A DNA stretch of 64,000 nt from Alisma plantago-aquatica (GCA_963693085.1 OY856410.1:884062835-884126834); one strand, 5' to 3'. Counted from the first letter of the stretch, positions 33,480 to 46,504 are shown. The notes: generated by a model not told the origin, from the letters alone. Made by a program: numbers and translations.

Positions 33480-34092
33480 CATCTACATCACTCACACTCT
33501 ATCCCCATGTGTCACAATGCATCTGAGCACCACCTTTATGACAACCCTTATTCAGGATCACGGTGGATGATGTCAAGGTACATGAACGACATGTGATGAA
33601 TGTAGTCACTTTATGTCTAAGAACCACAATCAACCCTTATTACTATGAGAGATGATTCTGACTACCATTCCCTTGTCTCCATGCATCACTCTCATGGTGG
33701 GTCTGTCTAATACACTATTCTGTAACATGTATATATGTGTTTGACTTGATATCACATATCATGACTAATGAGATTGTGTCATCATTCAACACACACTCTA
33801 GTTTTGTGTGTTACTATTGTCTATTTTTCTTGCACAATAATATCTGACTAGGGACATAACAAGAATGTATGTACTCTTATCATACATATGATCTCATCAT
33901 TCAAGTTGCACACTTGAAGACATATGTCATCGAGTAACATCATTCTTTAGACATCTACTTATGTTTGTATCATCATCTCATGACTGAGACAATCATAATA
34001 GACGTAATTACTATTATTATTATCAAATCATGTATTTAATGCCACCTTCCAATCATCATAGGATTGGCTTGTGGGCATACATACCAATAGTA
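33480..34092 (-). repeat. Old Copia LTR, part 2
   Basis: Continues the LTR-like DNA interrupted at 11378. On the minus strand the likely LTR start is near 34092 (TTGGTATGTATGCCCAC), but a clean TG end and target duplication are not visible, so the limit is approximate. No gene. Confidence 0.4.
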
Positions 34093-34310
34093 ACATATGG
34101 ATCATACCAAAACCCACTAACAAAATGCTATTGAATACACCCTGGTCAGTCATGTGCATTCCAACAAATTGAGGTAGTTTGGGAGATTCAGACAGTGCTT
34201 CTTTAGGATCAATATTTATTTGGGCAAGAAATATAACATAAGTTCTATAAATATGAACATGTAAAGTATATAAAACTAACATGGAAACTTTATCAAATTA
34301 CAAAATATAA
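34093..34310. other. Unassigned DNA beside the old Copia LTR
   Basis: A minus-strand frame (34028-34282) runs across the inferred LTR edge and matches nothing I recognise. Confidence 0.3.
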
Positions 34311-34552
34311 AACATTACACTACATGATAAAATTCAAGACATTACACTATATGACCAAGTTGAAAGTATTACATTAAATAAAGAAATTAATAGCATTGCA
34401 TTACATGACAAAATAAAAAACATCATATTAGATGACCATATTGAAACCATTACATGACCAAATTGAAAATAATACATGAACAATTTGAAAAAAAATTCAT
34501 GACATGACCAAATTGAAAAAAATTACATGACCAAATTGAAAACATTAAGTGA
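34311..34552. repeat. Degenerate minisatellite, unit about 20-28 bp
   Basis: About ten variants of a unit like ATTACATGACCAAATTGAAA. Units are most alike at the right end (34455-34545) and more diverged to the left. Confidence 0.75.
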
Positions 34553-34559
34553 CAATGAT

Positions 34560-36490
34560 TCAACAAAAAGTAAAAAAGTGTCTATTATGATACCTTTTGT
34601 TGCACTTATGACAATGATATGACGACACATTTGGATCACTATCCATATATATGGAACCTATTTTAGTTTTTGGTCAACCTACCTACCTATTAACACTTAG
34701 GGTAATCAAAAACATTATTTTTTGCTTTCATAAAATGTGGCATATACTTCTTGTTAAGAACACCATGAAACTCAAATATATAGGAGTCAAAATACAATTA
34801 ATTTGACAAATATCTACTCACAAGTTGGTTTAGGTCAAAGTAGACAAAACCAACAATTACATAAAAATGAAAGCATGGTATGTGTCACTCTTGAGGATAA
34901 CCACAAGTGCATTGAATTGCAACATTCATCTGTAATTGGATACAAAATTGTTTCCATCCATGTCATTAAAAAAAATTCATAGTTGTTGACTCGGAGTGTG
35001 ACTTTCAAATTGTTGGTAACCTCATTGACCTTAATAAGTATCTTTACAAGGTTATTAGAATATTCTTTCTGTCAATATCCTATTTTGTCATAGCATTACA
35101 CCTCTTCAACCACATCAAAATAGTCGGCTAGTATGTGGACATAATATTTGCATGTGATGGGAAACTCTAGAATATTTTAATATATCATTACAACTTCTAA
35201 ATAGTTTCTAGTGAGGTACCATGTGTTTATCCTTTGTCGAACATGAAAGACTAGCAATGTTCAATCATGCAAACCACCCAATTAAATATACAGGTGCCCT
35301 ACATCTCTGTGATATAATCATCCAAAATGTGGTTATATAATGTCCTTGGAATATGATGTGATAGACATTTCATGCATCAAAGTAGACCATGATATGAATA
35401 TTCCTAGTCACCAAATATTTTAGATATAACCTTCCTCAATGTTAGACATGCCTTCCTGTATGATATGTTCAAATTTATTTTAGCATTCACCATGTCACAT
35501 TTTTTCATGCAATGATATCAAATAATGTCACCATGATTGACATGATCATACTAGCTATATGAGATGGATGTGCATTCGTGATAATCCTCATTTAAAAGAT
35601 CTAGTTGGCATGTTTTCTTTAAAATGCAATGCTTGATCTTCCATATATCACCTTCTCTTTTGTAGACAAGCATGTAAACTTGAAGGACTTTGTCTATCAG
35701 GGAGACAAACAATCGTAGGAAATTGATTCCTTGTATTTTGAGTACAATGCTGGATATAATTTTGTAGGAACCATGTTAAATCTTCTCAATCATGAGAGTT
35801 TTGCATGCAATAAAAACCCTTATGAATCTCATTTATAGAAGAGGTGTAATCAATTTACACTTGATGATGAAATTCAACAACCCATTCGACATCTTGGAAA
35901 GCTATATAATGTCAACTATATTTTGGTTAACCCTATAATTTGGAAATAATCCTAGTACAATTATAGATAGTGAATTTGTCATGAATTATATAACTATCTA
36001 AATTAGGGTCACTCATTTCGGGGTCATCTTCAATTATAATTATTGATCACCTTCCTCATCCTCTTTATCACAATTTTCATTCTCATTGATAAGGTTTTTA
36101 TAAGAGTTCATGTTTTTCATTTGATATGAAAGTTTCACTACTATTAACTGTTTAATTATGAGATTTATGTAACTACATTCCTCTTAGAGAGGTAATTTAT
36201 GAGGGAAGGCATCAACATAGGTATTAGATTCAATCATGAACAAGGTTGTGAATGCATCATCATCGTGATCTTATATCACCAGATTGTTTTCTTTAGGGAA
36301 AAGATAAGATACATTGAAAGAGAATTCATCCAAGTTAATAACATGCATTTCATGAATGTATGCCTTGAACAATATAGAGCATTCATTAGTGTAATGATGG
36401 TGTATCTCGAGATTGACTATACTAAGACCCATCGGGAGAAACTGACCCTCATAGTGCACTGTCATAATCCATGCACTTGAAGTAGATGTC
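34560..36490 (-). pseudogene. Decayed MULE (MuDR-type) transposase
   Basis: Minus-strand relic with many stops and shifts. The 3' end has a zinc knuckle (CHKCNKRYHNRH, about 34578-34612), preceded by a GRPTKN-like basic stretch and a SWIM domain: CTC then CFH with HIPC between (about 34870-34923). Farther upstream, at 35400-35650, an N-terminal part with HC-C residues and SYRKACL-like sequence resembles the MuDR DNA-binding region. An N-terminal frame near 36271-36492 (VHYEGQFLP) may be the protein start. No terminal inverted repeats or target duplication were found. Identification rests mainly on the SWIM and knuckle order. Confidence 0.5.
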
Positions 36491-36686
36491 ATATCAAAAA
36501 AACTATAAACAAATGTTTATGTTATTGATCAATTTTTAAAATTAGTTACATTAATTATAATAGGAGAAACTGACCTCATAGTGCAAATTCATAATTGATG
36601 CACTTGAAGTAGATGCCTTATTAAAAATGTAAATAGATGTCTATGTTATCAATCTATTTTTAAACATAGTTACATGGATTATAATA
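36430..36686. repeat. Tandem duplication of about 127 bp, two diverged copies
   Basis: GGAGAAACTGACC(C)TCATAGTGCA, GCACTTGAAGTAGATG and TTATGTTAT recur in the same order at 36433 and 36560. Confidence 0.75.
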
Positions 36687-36689
36687 GAC

Positions 36690-38297
36690 TGTATATTTTC
36701 TATTTGATTTATATTCTTAATCAAAACATTTTTCACAAAGACAAGCAAATGTAAGCAAATTTATTTTTTTCTAGATGCTTCAATAAAAAAATAGTTACTC
36801 TAACCATACTAAAGTTTTAGTTTTAATAACAAATATAGTAATTTTAGGGTCAAACTTTTCAACAAATGTGTAATATATACTTTCTATGTGATTTATATCC
36901 TTAGATATAAATATGTTCAATTACAAAGGGAGTAAATATGAACAGATTTAATTTGTATAGATGCTCCATTCTAAGAAAATTAATTTTTCCAGTTGACATT
37001 TTAAGTAGTAGTTAATGGATTTTATAAATATAATTTTGTAAAAAAAATGATAACATAAAAAAGTTAAAAAAACATATCTGAAGTGGAGAGAGATCCCTTA
37101 TTGATCAAAGATCTAAAGAAGAGAAAAACAACATTCCATTAGAGGAATAGGAGACAAGAGAAGCATCGTGCCTAAGGAATAGAAGAGAAAACCAACACTT
37201 GAGAAGAGAAATCCGCAAATATCATTACCGAGAAGTAAAATAAACCTAATACTTGCGAAGAGAATCTAAAAATTGTCAGAATCAGCTAGAATATCTTTCT
37301 GTAACACAATAGAGGGCGCAACAACTTCAAACCATTTGGAAGAGAAAAAGAGGTGAAGAGACGATTGGAAATATATCGTTCCTATACATGAGCAATGAAT
37401 CGACACGAGATTACATTGTCCCTTGGGACCAGTACATCATGGCCGAATAAACATTTTTCCATGTCTCCCACTGAGACACATTCGTTTCGAAATGTGACAT
37501 AATTTAGAAAACGTGATAAATTAGTCAATTAATTTTCGAAAAAGACTATTTTGATAGACTGGTCAACTAAAAAAAATATTAGAAATGCACATTCTCTACC
37601 AGGTATGGGTTTCAACTTGGGACGATCTAGTTGAAAATGTCGCTCGCTCTAACTGGCGTTTTCAATGTTTTTCTTATTTTTTTGTTTAAATGAATTGTCG
37701 GTCTTCCTGTTGGTTTTGACTGCAAATATGTAAAATTGCACACGAAATGGTATTTTTTGTATCAAAATATACTTATCTTTGAAAAAAAAAATTCAAGAAG
37801 AGCCATAGCGGTATCTATTTTTTTTTTTTATAAAATGTGCCACTTTTTTGTGTTCAATTTTCTTTTTGAGCCCCTTTCCCGGGCAGTACTTGTATTATTG
37901 GGTAAGCGGTGGGGGTATCAGAGCTAGCACTGAACTCGAGGATGCAGATCTGAAGCAGCCAGCGAGCAACTATTTGTTTTCGTCCTTCCGCCGTGGCGAC
38001 TGGACAAGCGTGATGGAGTGGTGACGTACAGGGCAATGCATGTGATCTTTGCATGTAAATCAGTTTTTAGCGGGAGTTAGTGAGAAGACGGCTGGCCGTC
38101 CTTGGTTTTCATGTGTAATCTCATGATTCAACCATCATTTGTAGGGCGTACCTATATATGTTGGCCGCATGGTGTGAACACGCAGGAAGTTCACACTCTG
38201 CCGGTTGTAGGGTTCGGAAACGGCTGTGGATCCAGCGGTGACAGAGATAGGATGTTGAAAATCAATCTCAGCTATTCAGCCCGCCAAAATTCCCCCA
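36690..38297. other. Unassigned intergenic DNA
   Basis: AT-rich with several A and T runs. The part after about 37860 is more GC-rich and contains an inverted repeat GTGTGAAC...GTTCACAC (38172-38196), but no frame, splice pattern or element end that I can support. Confidence 0.4.
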
Positions 38298-38342
38298 GGA
38301 GATCCATGTGTATAGTGAAACAAACTATACACACGGATCTCC
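38298..38342. repeat. Near-perfect 19-bp inverted repeat with 7-base loop
   Basis: The left arm (38298-38316) begins GGAGATCC and ends TATAGT. The right arm (38324-38342) is its complement with one mismatch (18 of 19). The loop is GAAACAA. It could fold into a strong hairpin in RNA. Confidence 0.85.
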
Positions 38343-38985
38343 AAGTCAGTTTTTGGGGTTGAACAGATAAGATCTTTTCGGCTATCGGCACCGCATTCAA
38401 ACTGCTCAGGAACGGTCTGGTTCAAGTCAGACATTAGATTGATAAGTGTTCTACTACGTACCTTGAGCCACTCGGTCGAGTCCATTCTCCTGGCCTAGGT
38501 GCCTGGTGTTAAATTTTGAGTTATGCTATATGGACCAGGGATGGCACCGATATTGACACGTTTCCTTATATAAATATACAATAGTGTTCAAAGTTTTATG
38601 ATTTTTTAGTTAATGTTTGATAAGGAAAAAATTCGAGAAGATCAATTTCTAATGGTTGTGCTGCATTTGTAGTGGTTGTCTTGGTTTAAGTTAGGTTATA
38701 ATCAATGTTATATTCAATTTTTTTATTAACATTTCTGTATTTGTCCTCTTACATGCATGAGAACACAATAGGGATGGAAGCATGTTACTTCCTTCTCTAG
38801 TTTTCTTCTCCTTCATGCAAGAATACAAAAAGGGTCTCAAAATGGGTGTCATTTTTTGTCCAAATATCATATTGCTTAAATTTTTGGAACATTTTAGCCA
38901 CCCTATATATCAACAACCACATTGTAGTGGCATGTTACGTGGTAAGAGAGCTCTTTAGTCTCGTATTGTCTACCTCCTCTTAGTT
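38343..38985. other. Unassigned DNA left of the LINE-like relic
   Basis: No convincing gene or element end. It would hold the downstream flank of the relic to its right. Confidence 0.3.
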
Positions 38986-40843
38986 GGGAAAGGTCTTTAT
39001 ATCTAGAAAGGTCATAGAGCATTTGTACACCAGGACTAGAAGAAAGAATGATGTAACACATACACTCAGCACGTCGGGCCAGGCTCAGGGCTGTGGTCCA
39101 TCTTTTCTACATACAAAGAAAATGAATGTTTGATCTAGAACGGTATCCGAATATTGTATTTGAGTCTTCAATTTTTTATAGACTACAAAGAAAATGAATA
39201 TTTGGATTAACATGAACTGTATCAAAGTATTGCATTCAAGCAGTTGAAGCTGTATCACAGTGTTTTATTCGACAGGTGGAAAATGTATCTAAATGTTGTA
39301 CTCAACCAATTGAAACTATAACCAAATGTTGAACTTGACCAGTTGAAACTGTACCCAAGATAAGTTGGATTTGCGATATGTATTCCACAAGTTGAATGTG
39401 CATTCAAGTAGTTGCAAAAGAAATATATTAATTCATTGATGTTAATGTGTAAACATGTGTGAGAGATATAAAACCTTTTTTTTGTTTCTTAAATAGCCTT
39501 ATGACAAGGACTATCTAAGAATATGATTATCTTCTACCTCTAGTTGTTAGGTTTGATCTTTGTTATTGCTGCTCATCAATCCACTCTAGACCGATTGAGG
39601 CATGGTCAAGGTTGGTCTGAGGTAAGGTATGTGTCACAAACATGAGAATGTTCTATTTGGAAGAAGAAAGAGTACACACCTATTTGCCCCATTCGCGGAT
39701 GCTAATTTCTCCTTTGCTAACAAAACATTTGTATCTTATATTGAAAAGGATTAAGATCGCAATAAAGAAACCTGATTTAGGTACAGAAGAATAAAAGATA
39801 GATAACAAGGTTTGAAGGTAGTGGTAGTATCAACCACAAACCTAGATAGTGAGGGGGAGGCACTTCATATCAAACTTCTCAAATGGACAAAGGAACATAA
39901 ATACTAAAAGACTAAACAAATTATAGATCTTCTTCTAAATCATCAAGAAGTGCCATTGAATAGGCCTCCTTACACGCAACATCGACAACCATTTAGTTAA
40001 TTCCAGAGTGACATTGATCTAGATCATGAAGCATTGACCCTGCAATAGATGGAAAAGAATCATCATGAAAAATAAATACATGTTCACAAACTTTACACGA
40101 ATCGAGAGAAAGATATAAGAAAATTCTTGAGTTATATTGTATTTAATTGTGCCAATAAATCATGCAAGATAAGGCATCTAAATGATGGGAATTTTGAAGT
40201 TCAGATATACTGTAGGAGAGACACACTAGAATATCAATAAGTTGGTACTCAATGTGTCCCCATAAATGTTTAATAAATGATTCTAAATCTTTCTTAAATA
40301 TGAGCAAGTGAAGAAAACATGTAAAATGTCCAATCAGGATTGACATAAGTTTCAAATGAATGATTTGTGGAAATCGGGAGAGTGTGAGTTGCTACCAATA
40401 AGAAGTTTTGAGTGTCCTAATAACCAAATGAGTATAAGTATTTTTGGTAGAACATTCTATTTTATATAATTTCTTGTAAAAATAGGCAGTGGTCCCAAGA
40501 TCAATGAAGAATTTGTATGATTTGTCTATATAGTATGTATTGCTCCAGTTTGATATGCTCTAAATTGGTGGTATAATTGAGTGGATCTATGATATTGTAG
40601 ATATTAACAATGAAGAAATGGTTGTTTGAGAGGAATCTCTTAAGAGAGTTGTCACATGGGGAAGATAAGAAATACAATGCTTTGTGTATAGTGATATTAT
40701 AGATTGAGGCCGGGACGGTGAGATACAGTCTAGTATTCAGAATGGTATTTCCATTTAGCAAGGACTTGACCAGAAGTGTGTGTGAGATATCTCAATACAG
40801 GGGAGATTTTAGTCTTCCTAATAGTGTTCTAGGGACTATGTGA
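38986..40843 (-). pseudogene. LINE-like relic, tandem copy 1
   Basis: Left copy of a direct duplication of about 1.86 kb, repeated from 40856 with roughly 95% identity by eye. Minus-strand frames, shifted several times, contain HxFFTCSYLRKIWNHLL-like sequence, which resembles the zinc-finger segment (zf-RVT) after the reverse transcriptase of plant L1-type LINEs. No intact ORF. The copy starts mid-element. Confidence 0.45.
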
Positions 40844-40855
40844 TATCAATAAGTC

Positions 40856-43050
40856 GGGAAAGGTCTTTATATATAGAAAGGTCTGTGAGCATTTTTACTC
40901 TAGGACTAGAAGAAAGAATGGTGTAACACATACACTCAGCATGTTGGGCGGGGCCAGGCTCAGGGTTGTGGTCCATCTTTTCTACATACAAAGAAAATGA
41001 ATGTTTGATCTAGAACGGTATCCGAATATTGTATTTGAGTCTTCAATTTTTTATAGACTACAAAGAAAATGAATATTTGGATTAACATGAATTGTATCAA
41101 AGTATTGTATTCAAGCAGTTGAAGCCGTATCATAATGTTTTATTCGACAGGTGGAAAATGTATCTAAATGTTGTACTCAACCAATTGAAACTATAACCAA
41201 ATGTTGAACTTGACTAGTTGAAAATGTACCCAAGATAAGTTGGATTTGCAATATGTGTTCCACAAGTTGAAAGTGCATTCAAGAAGTTGTAAAAGCAATA
41301 TATTAATTCATTTATGCTAATGTGTAAACATGTGTGAGAGATATAAAACATTTTTTTGGTTCTTTAATAGCCTTGTGACAAGGACTATATAAGAATATGA
41401 TTATCTTCCACCTCTAGTTGTTAGGTTTGATCTTTTTATTGCTGCTCATCAATCCACTCTAGACCGATTGAGGCATGGTCAAGGTTGGTCTGAGGTAAGG
41501 TATGTGTCACAAAGATGAGAATGTTCTATTTGAAAGAAGAAAGAGTACACACCTATTTGCCCCATTCGTGGATGCTAATTTCTCCTTTGCTAACAAAACA
41601 TTTGTATCTTATATTGAAAAGGACTAAGATCGCAATTAAGAAACTCGAGTTAGGTACAGAAGAATAAAAGATAGATAACAAGGTTTGAAGGTAGTGGTAG
41701 TATCAACCACAAACCTAGATAGTGAGGGGGAGGCACTTCATACCAATCTTCTCAAATAGACAAAGGAACATAAATACTAAAAGACTAAACAAATTATAGA
41801 TCTTCTTCTAAATCATCAAGAAGTGACATTGAATAGGCCTCCTTACATGCAACATCGACAACCATTTAGTTAATGCCAGAGTGACATTGATCTAGATCAT
41901 GAAGCATTGACCCTACAATAGATGGAAAAGAGTCATCATGAAAAATCAATACATGTTCACAAACTTTACACAGATGGAGAGAAAGATATTAGAAAATTCT
42001 TGAGTTATATTGTATTTAATTGTGCCAATAAATGATGCAAGATAAGGCATCTAAATGATGGGCATTTTGAAGTTTGGATATACTATCAGAGAGACACACT
42101 GGAATATCAATAAGTTGGTACTCAATGGGTCCCCATAAATGTTTAATAAATGATTCTAAATCTTTCTTAAATATGAACAAGTGAAGAAAACATGTAAAAT
42201 CTCCAATCAGGATTGACATAAGTTTCAAATGAATGATTTGTGGAAATCGGGAGAGTGTGAGTTGCTACCAATAAGAAGTTTGGAGTGTCCTAATAACCAA
42301 ATGAGTACAAGTATTTTTGGTAGAATATTCTGTTTTATATAATTTCTTGTAAAAATAGGCAGTGGTCCCAAGATCAATGAAGAATTTGTATGATTTGTCT
42401 ATATAGTATGTATTGCCCCCATTTGATATGCTCTAAATTGGTGGTATAATTGAGTGGATCTATGATATTGTAGATATTAACAATGAATAAATGGTTGTTT
42501 GAGAGGAATCTCTTAAGAGAGTTATCACATGGGGAAGATAAGAAATACAATGCTTTGTGTATAGTGATATTACAGATTGAGGCGGGGACGGTGAGATACA
42601 GTCTAGTATTCAGAATGGTATTTCCATTTAGCAAGGAATTGACCAGAAGTGTGTGTGAGATATCTCCATAGAGGGGAGATTTTAGTTTTCCTAATAGTGT
42701 TCTAGGGACTATGTGAATGATAGTATTTATTAACAACACGCTCTTTCCAATTTGAGGTTTTCTTGAGGCAAATATATTCTATGGTCTTATACATAAGAAA
42801 ATATGAGTTTGTCCTTATATTGATTATGCCCCACCCATCAAAATATTTGCACTTTGTAAATTGATTTCCAGTTGGTCAAGTGAGTTTTGGAATTGTCTTC
42901 GGTGTCACCCAGAGAAAATTTGACAAATCTTATCAATTTCGGTTGTCATTGTGGATGGAAGGGGGATGATTTCCCCATTCAATGAATTCAACAATATGCC
43001 AAAAACACCATTCTATTTCTCAAACATGATGGTAGGTGTATCATAAAAAC
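40856..43050 (-). pseudogene. LINE-like relic, tandem copy 2 (extends farther 5')
   Basis: Second copy of the duplicated block (to about 42716) plus 330 bp more of the minus-strand 5' side. Readable pieces: LPSTMTTEIDKICQIF, matching the LP...I..I...F block of L1 LINE polyproteins, then NWKERVVNKY, FLAKWKYHSEY and HVFFTCSYLRKIWN. The order fits the C-terminal third of a LINE ORF2. Many stops. An old Gypsy LTR starts at 43054. Confidence 0.45.
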
Positions 43051-43438
43051 TATAGTAACATACTAAAATTTGGCACTAGATTTTTATTCTGAGCTATTTT
43101 GCATGATTGCCTTTCTTGAAAGTGTCTATTGATAAATCTCCATTATATTTGTTCTTTTTTAAATTCCTTGGATTTTAAATACTAAAAATTCTACTATACT
43201 TCATCTTGATTGAGTCAGCCTTATTTGGACCCACATTTGAACCTATTCTAGTACAATTGGCATTGGGAACACACAACGATACAAATTGATTAGTAAAAAA
43301 TTACAATCATATAATTAAGAGTAAATTTGTTAGTAATATCATCATCACAAAAATGAGAGTTAGTATTTTCAAAATTAATATTGATGAAAATTATTGTTGT
43401 GGTTAAAATATTATGTCAAGAGGGTGTGTAACCTAAGA

Positions 43439-43448
43439 TCTATAAATA
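43439..43448 (+). promoter_or_regulatory. TATA box in giant-LTR element, 5' LTR
   Basis: CTATAAATAC, about 385 bases from the LTR start; conserved in the 3' LTR at 62235-62244. Confidence 0.5.
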
Positions 43449-45080
43449 CTTGAAGTTAAGGGAGCTCAATGGCAAATATGAATTAAAACCTATTTAATCA
43501 TCACAGTCAAATTGAATATTGACCATCATCAACCTGACTAACCCTAACCAATAGTTAGACAAATAAAGATAACCTCATGCTTGTATCACTTTCACTTGAA
43601 GTCGAGAAACTCGATCGGAATGTTACACATAACTTCCTTGATACCCTTACATCCTTTCCCCTTCCACCCCAACCCTTATTCACCGACTGCTATAGGAGAA
43701 ACGGTGACTTGTTCTTAGAAACTAGGGCAATTGCGACCCATCATCCTCTACACATTAAAATTCCACAATATCAACACCCTTCAAGATCTTTGTTGATATG
43801 GAAAATGGCATGTAAGCTGCTCTTGCTTGAAGTGACACCCTACAATGCCTAGAAGTATAGTGACCATCTTAGATCTACATCACCTCAGTAGTTGTGCCCT
43901 CACTTTGACTCCCGTAAGCCTGAGAAGTGCTAGAGCAACCCTCACACTCACACAGCCCTGCAAAGACCTCCAACAATAGAGTTTAAAAGCATAGCCCCAC
44001 TTCGCCCTCATCAGATCCCTATACACAAACTTGCAAGAAAAGCATCATGCAACTCCCTCTTTCCAGTGATGCAAACTCAAATTGCTCTCCCCTCTCCCCT
44101 TTGCTCCATATACTTTCATCTTCAACTAATGCAACCACCACCTAGCCCCAGATGATGACTTGAACCCTTTGTCATGCATCTGTCCTTCACTCTTACTTGC
44201 CGGTTCACACTCCTCCTCAGATCTACAGAGCATCACCGTCATCTCATGAGATAACACCACCCTAATACCCTAAAACTCCAAACGGTGACCCCTCTCATGC
44301 ACCCTACACGAACACTGAAACCCAACCTTTCCTTAGATAGATCTATATATTAGTAACCTTTAACATATAAATGATAGCAGCCAACTCACCAGATTTTGCA
44401 TCATCCCTCTGCCATCAAACTCTACCATCATAACCACATGTTACAGACTCAACAATGTCCTTCCTACACCTCCTCCCTTTCCTGGGTTACTCTTGAAACC
44501 TTGTCAGTGCTTAATGTTCTCCAATCCTCCACAAATTTCTCCCAATGATCCCTTGACATCCAGCTGAATTGTGGAACTTAGAACAATGATCGTCGTTATC
44601 TTGAGTTTGTGTAGGCAATTAGATCCACCTATGAATCAGGTCTACCAGCATGAATACCAAGTCACAGTTTTCCTCAACCTGTATGATTCTTCATTAGTTC
44701 TTCACATTCTCTAGCCCTAACCTTGACAAACTAGGAAGTCCAACAAATCTACAAATTTTGTCTTGTATTTCAATACCCAAACACCATCACAAGAGATCCT
44801 AAGCAACATGCAATACCTCCACCCTACTCAAAATTCCTCACTACCACTTAACCAGGAACCCCTATCATATGTAACTCGATTCATGTCTACAACCATCTAC
44901 TTACATGAACCATCACCATAACCCATCTCACCTTACCACCAATCTTATAGGAACACAATCTCAAAACATCAACTCTCTGTGGATTATGTGGCAAATTGTG
45001 AGGAGAACCATGCTTTCTTGAAAGACCCTTACTTAGAGATCACTTGTGCTCAGACAACTAGTAGGTCAATAGTCAATGAT

Positions 45081-45085
45081 CTTAT
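45081..45085. repeat. Target-site duplication CTTAT, left (element B)
   Basis: CTTAT recurs at 58487-58491. The unoccupied equivalent in the other gypsy LTR (63211-63215) has it once. Confidence 0.95.
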
Positions 45086-46489
45086 TGAAAACCTCTAGAG
45101 GGGGGGTGAATAGAGTTTTATAGAGATTTTAAATAATTTAAACTCAAGCAACCACAAATAAAGATTGGACAAAGAGACACAAGGGTTTAGAGTGGTTCCT
45201 AGCCTTAGCAAATACTAAGGTAGTCAGTCCACTACCCGGTTGCTTACCCAACCGGGATTTGAAAAGAAATTATTTTATTACCTCACAAGGATTTTACATA
45301 AAATACATTTCTTTTCCCTAAACCCTTCAAGCAGCCTTCACCTAGAAGTAATCGCCCAACTCGAAGCAGCCTTCCCTTGAGGTAGATGCACCAACACCCG
45401 TTGCACCAGCCTACTGAAGTAGCTTCCCGTGTGATAGCCTTCTTGAAGTAGCTTGAAGTCCCCTTCTCCACCTGAGAAGTCCACTCTCTCCAATCTGCAG
45501 CCTCCAACCCTAGGAGTAGCAAGGAGAGTACAAGGAATAAATAGGAACAAGAAAGAAATACAGAAATTACAATACCGTTGTAAGCACAAGGCTTGATTTT
45601 CCTATATCAAGCGTTTGGATCTCCCAACCAAGATATATATCAATGTGATTATTATGTGTAGGAGATCCTAGTCTATAGGACACGAAATGGTATCAATGTG
45701 AATGTATAACAAGTGTGGGAATTTCACAATTGCTCTAAACAGATTGCCAATGTAGTGTATGCTCAAAGATTGCACAATTGAGTATATGTAAGTTCATGCT
45801 AGTGTCCTATAGCTTGTCCTATTTATAGGAATGGCCTAAGTATGCTTAAGAACGTTCTAGACAACTTCTAGGGGGTTCCTAGTGCTTAACTAGCCGTTAG
45901 GAATAAGTTAGGCGCATTAGCAACGGCTAGATAATTAATTCTGCAGTTGCTGTCAGAGACCATCTCGGTCGAGGACTTGTCGACCGAGATGCCCGGTCGG
46001 TCGAGGATTGTTCGACCGACAGGCTCTCTGGATTAACGTTTATTTGCAACTGTCAACTGCTGTGTCTAATGACTACTTTTGGTCAATCTCGGTCGAGAAG
46101 TTTGTCGACCGAGAGTGTATCGGTCGAGGAGTGTGGTCGACCGAGATTGACTCTGTTTTCAATCTTTCAATTAAGATACTAAGTGAGTGCATGAGTGTGC
46201 ATTATGTGATCCTATTAGAAGGAGATGACCTAACTAAGTGTAGTGTTTAGTTAGGGAGATCTAACGCTTGATTTACATGAAGTCTAAGTACTTGTACATT
46301 ATATGTTTGTACAAGTTTACATATGATTACATTGCATGATATTTATAAACATTCAAGCGTAAGGATTCCCTAGAACTTTGTCATCACCTTGTTCCTGCAC
46401 ACTTAAGTAGCTCGTTAGATTAATAAGAATGAAATGTTTGTCATCATCGAAACAAAAGGGATTTATCATAATATCCAATTTATCCAACA
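45086..46489 (-). repeat. Element B LTR 1 (3' LTR)
   Basis: Minus-strand ends TGTTGGATAA and GGTTTTCA. Inverted-repeat cluster 45962-46147, TATA box 45819-45828. Confidence 0.95.
45962..46147. repeat. CG-rich inverted-repeat cluster, element B LTR 1
   Basis: Four arm pairs. The first is perfect over 11 bases (ATCTCGGTCGA, 7-base spacer, TCGACCGAGAT). The third is CTCGGTCGA (46088) with TCGACCGAG (46105). Spacers are 7-9 bases. The same clusters lie at 51961-52146 and 57959-58144. Confidence 0.9.
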
Positions 46490-46504
46490 ATCTCCCCCTT
46501 TTTG
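46490..46504 (-). other. Polypurine tract, element B copy B1
   Basis: Minus strand CAAAAAGGGGGAGAT directly before the LTR start; the same at 52489 in copy B2. Confidence 0.8.

Larger units (their letters stand above)
43054..45085 (+). repeat. 5' LTR of giant-LTR element, part 1
   Basis: Aligns with 61851-63215. The first base is A where the partner has T (AGTAACATA versus TGTAACATA). A TATA box lies at 43439-43448. About 680 bp (roughly 44005-44690) are absent from the other LTR. ORF-like stretches here are not supported. Confidence 0.85.

Noticed and set aside
37861..38560. Host exon in the GC-richer patch
   Set aside because: No long frame, no codon-like pattern and no splice sites that join sensible segments.
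43577..43852. 91-codon ORF
   Set aside because: Inside an LTR; the partner LTR does not keep the frame.
45962..46147. RNA polymerase III B box in GGTCGA...TCGACC motifs
   Set aside because: The match to GGTTCGANNCC is poor and no A box lies at a suitable distance.
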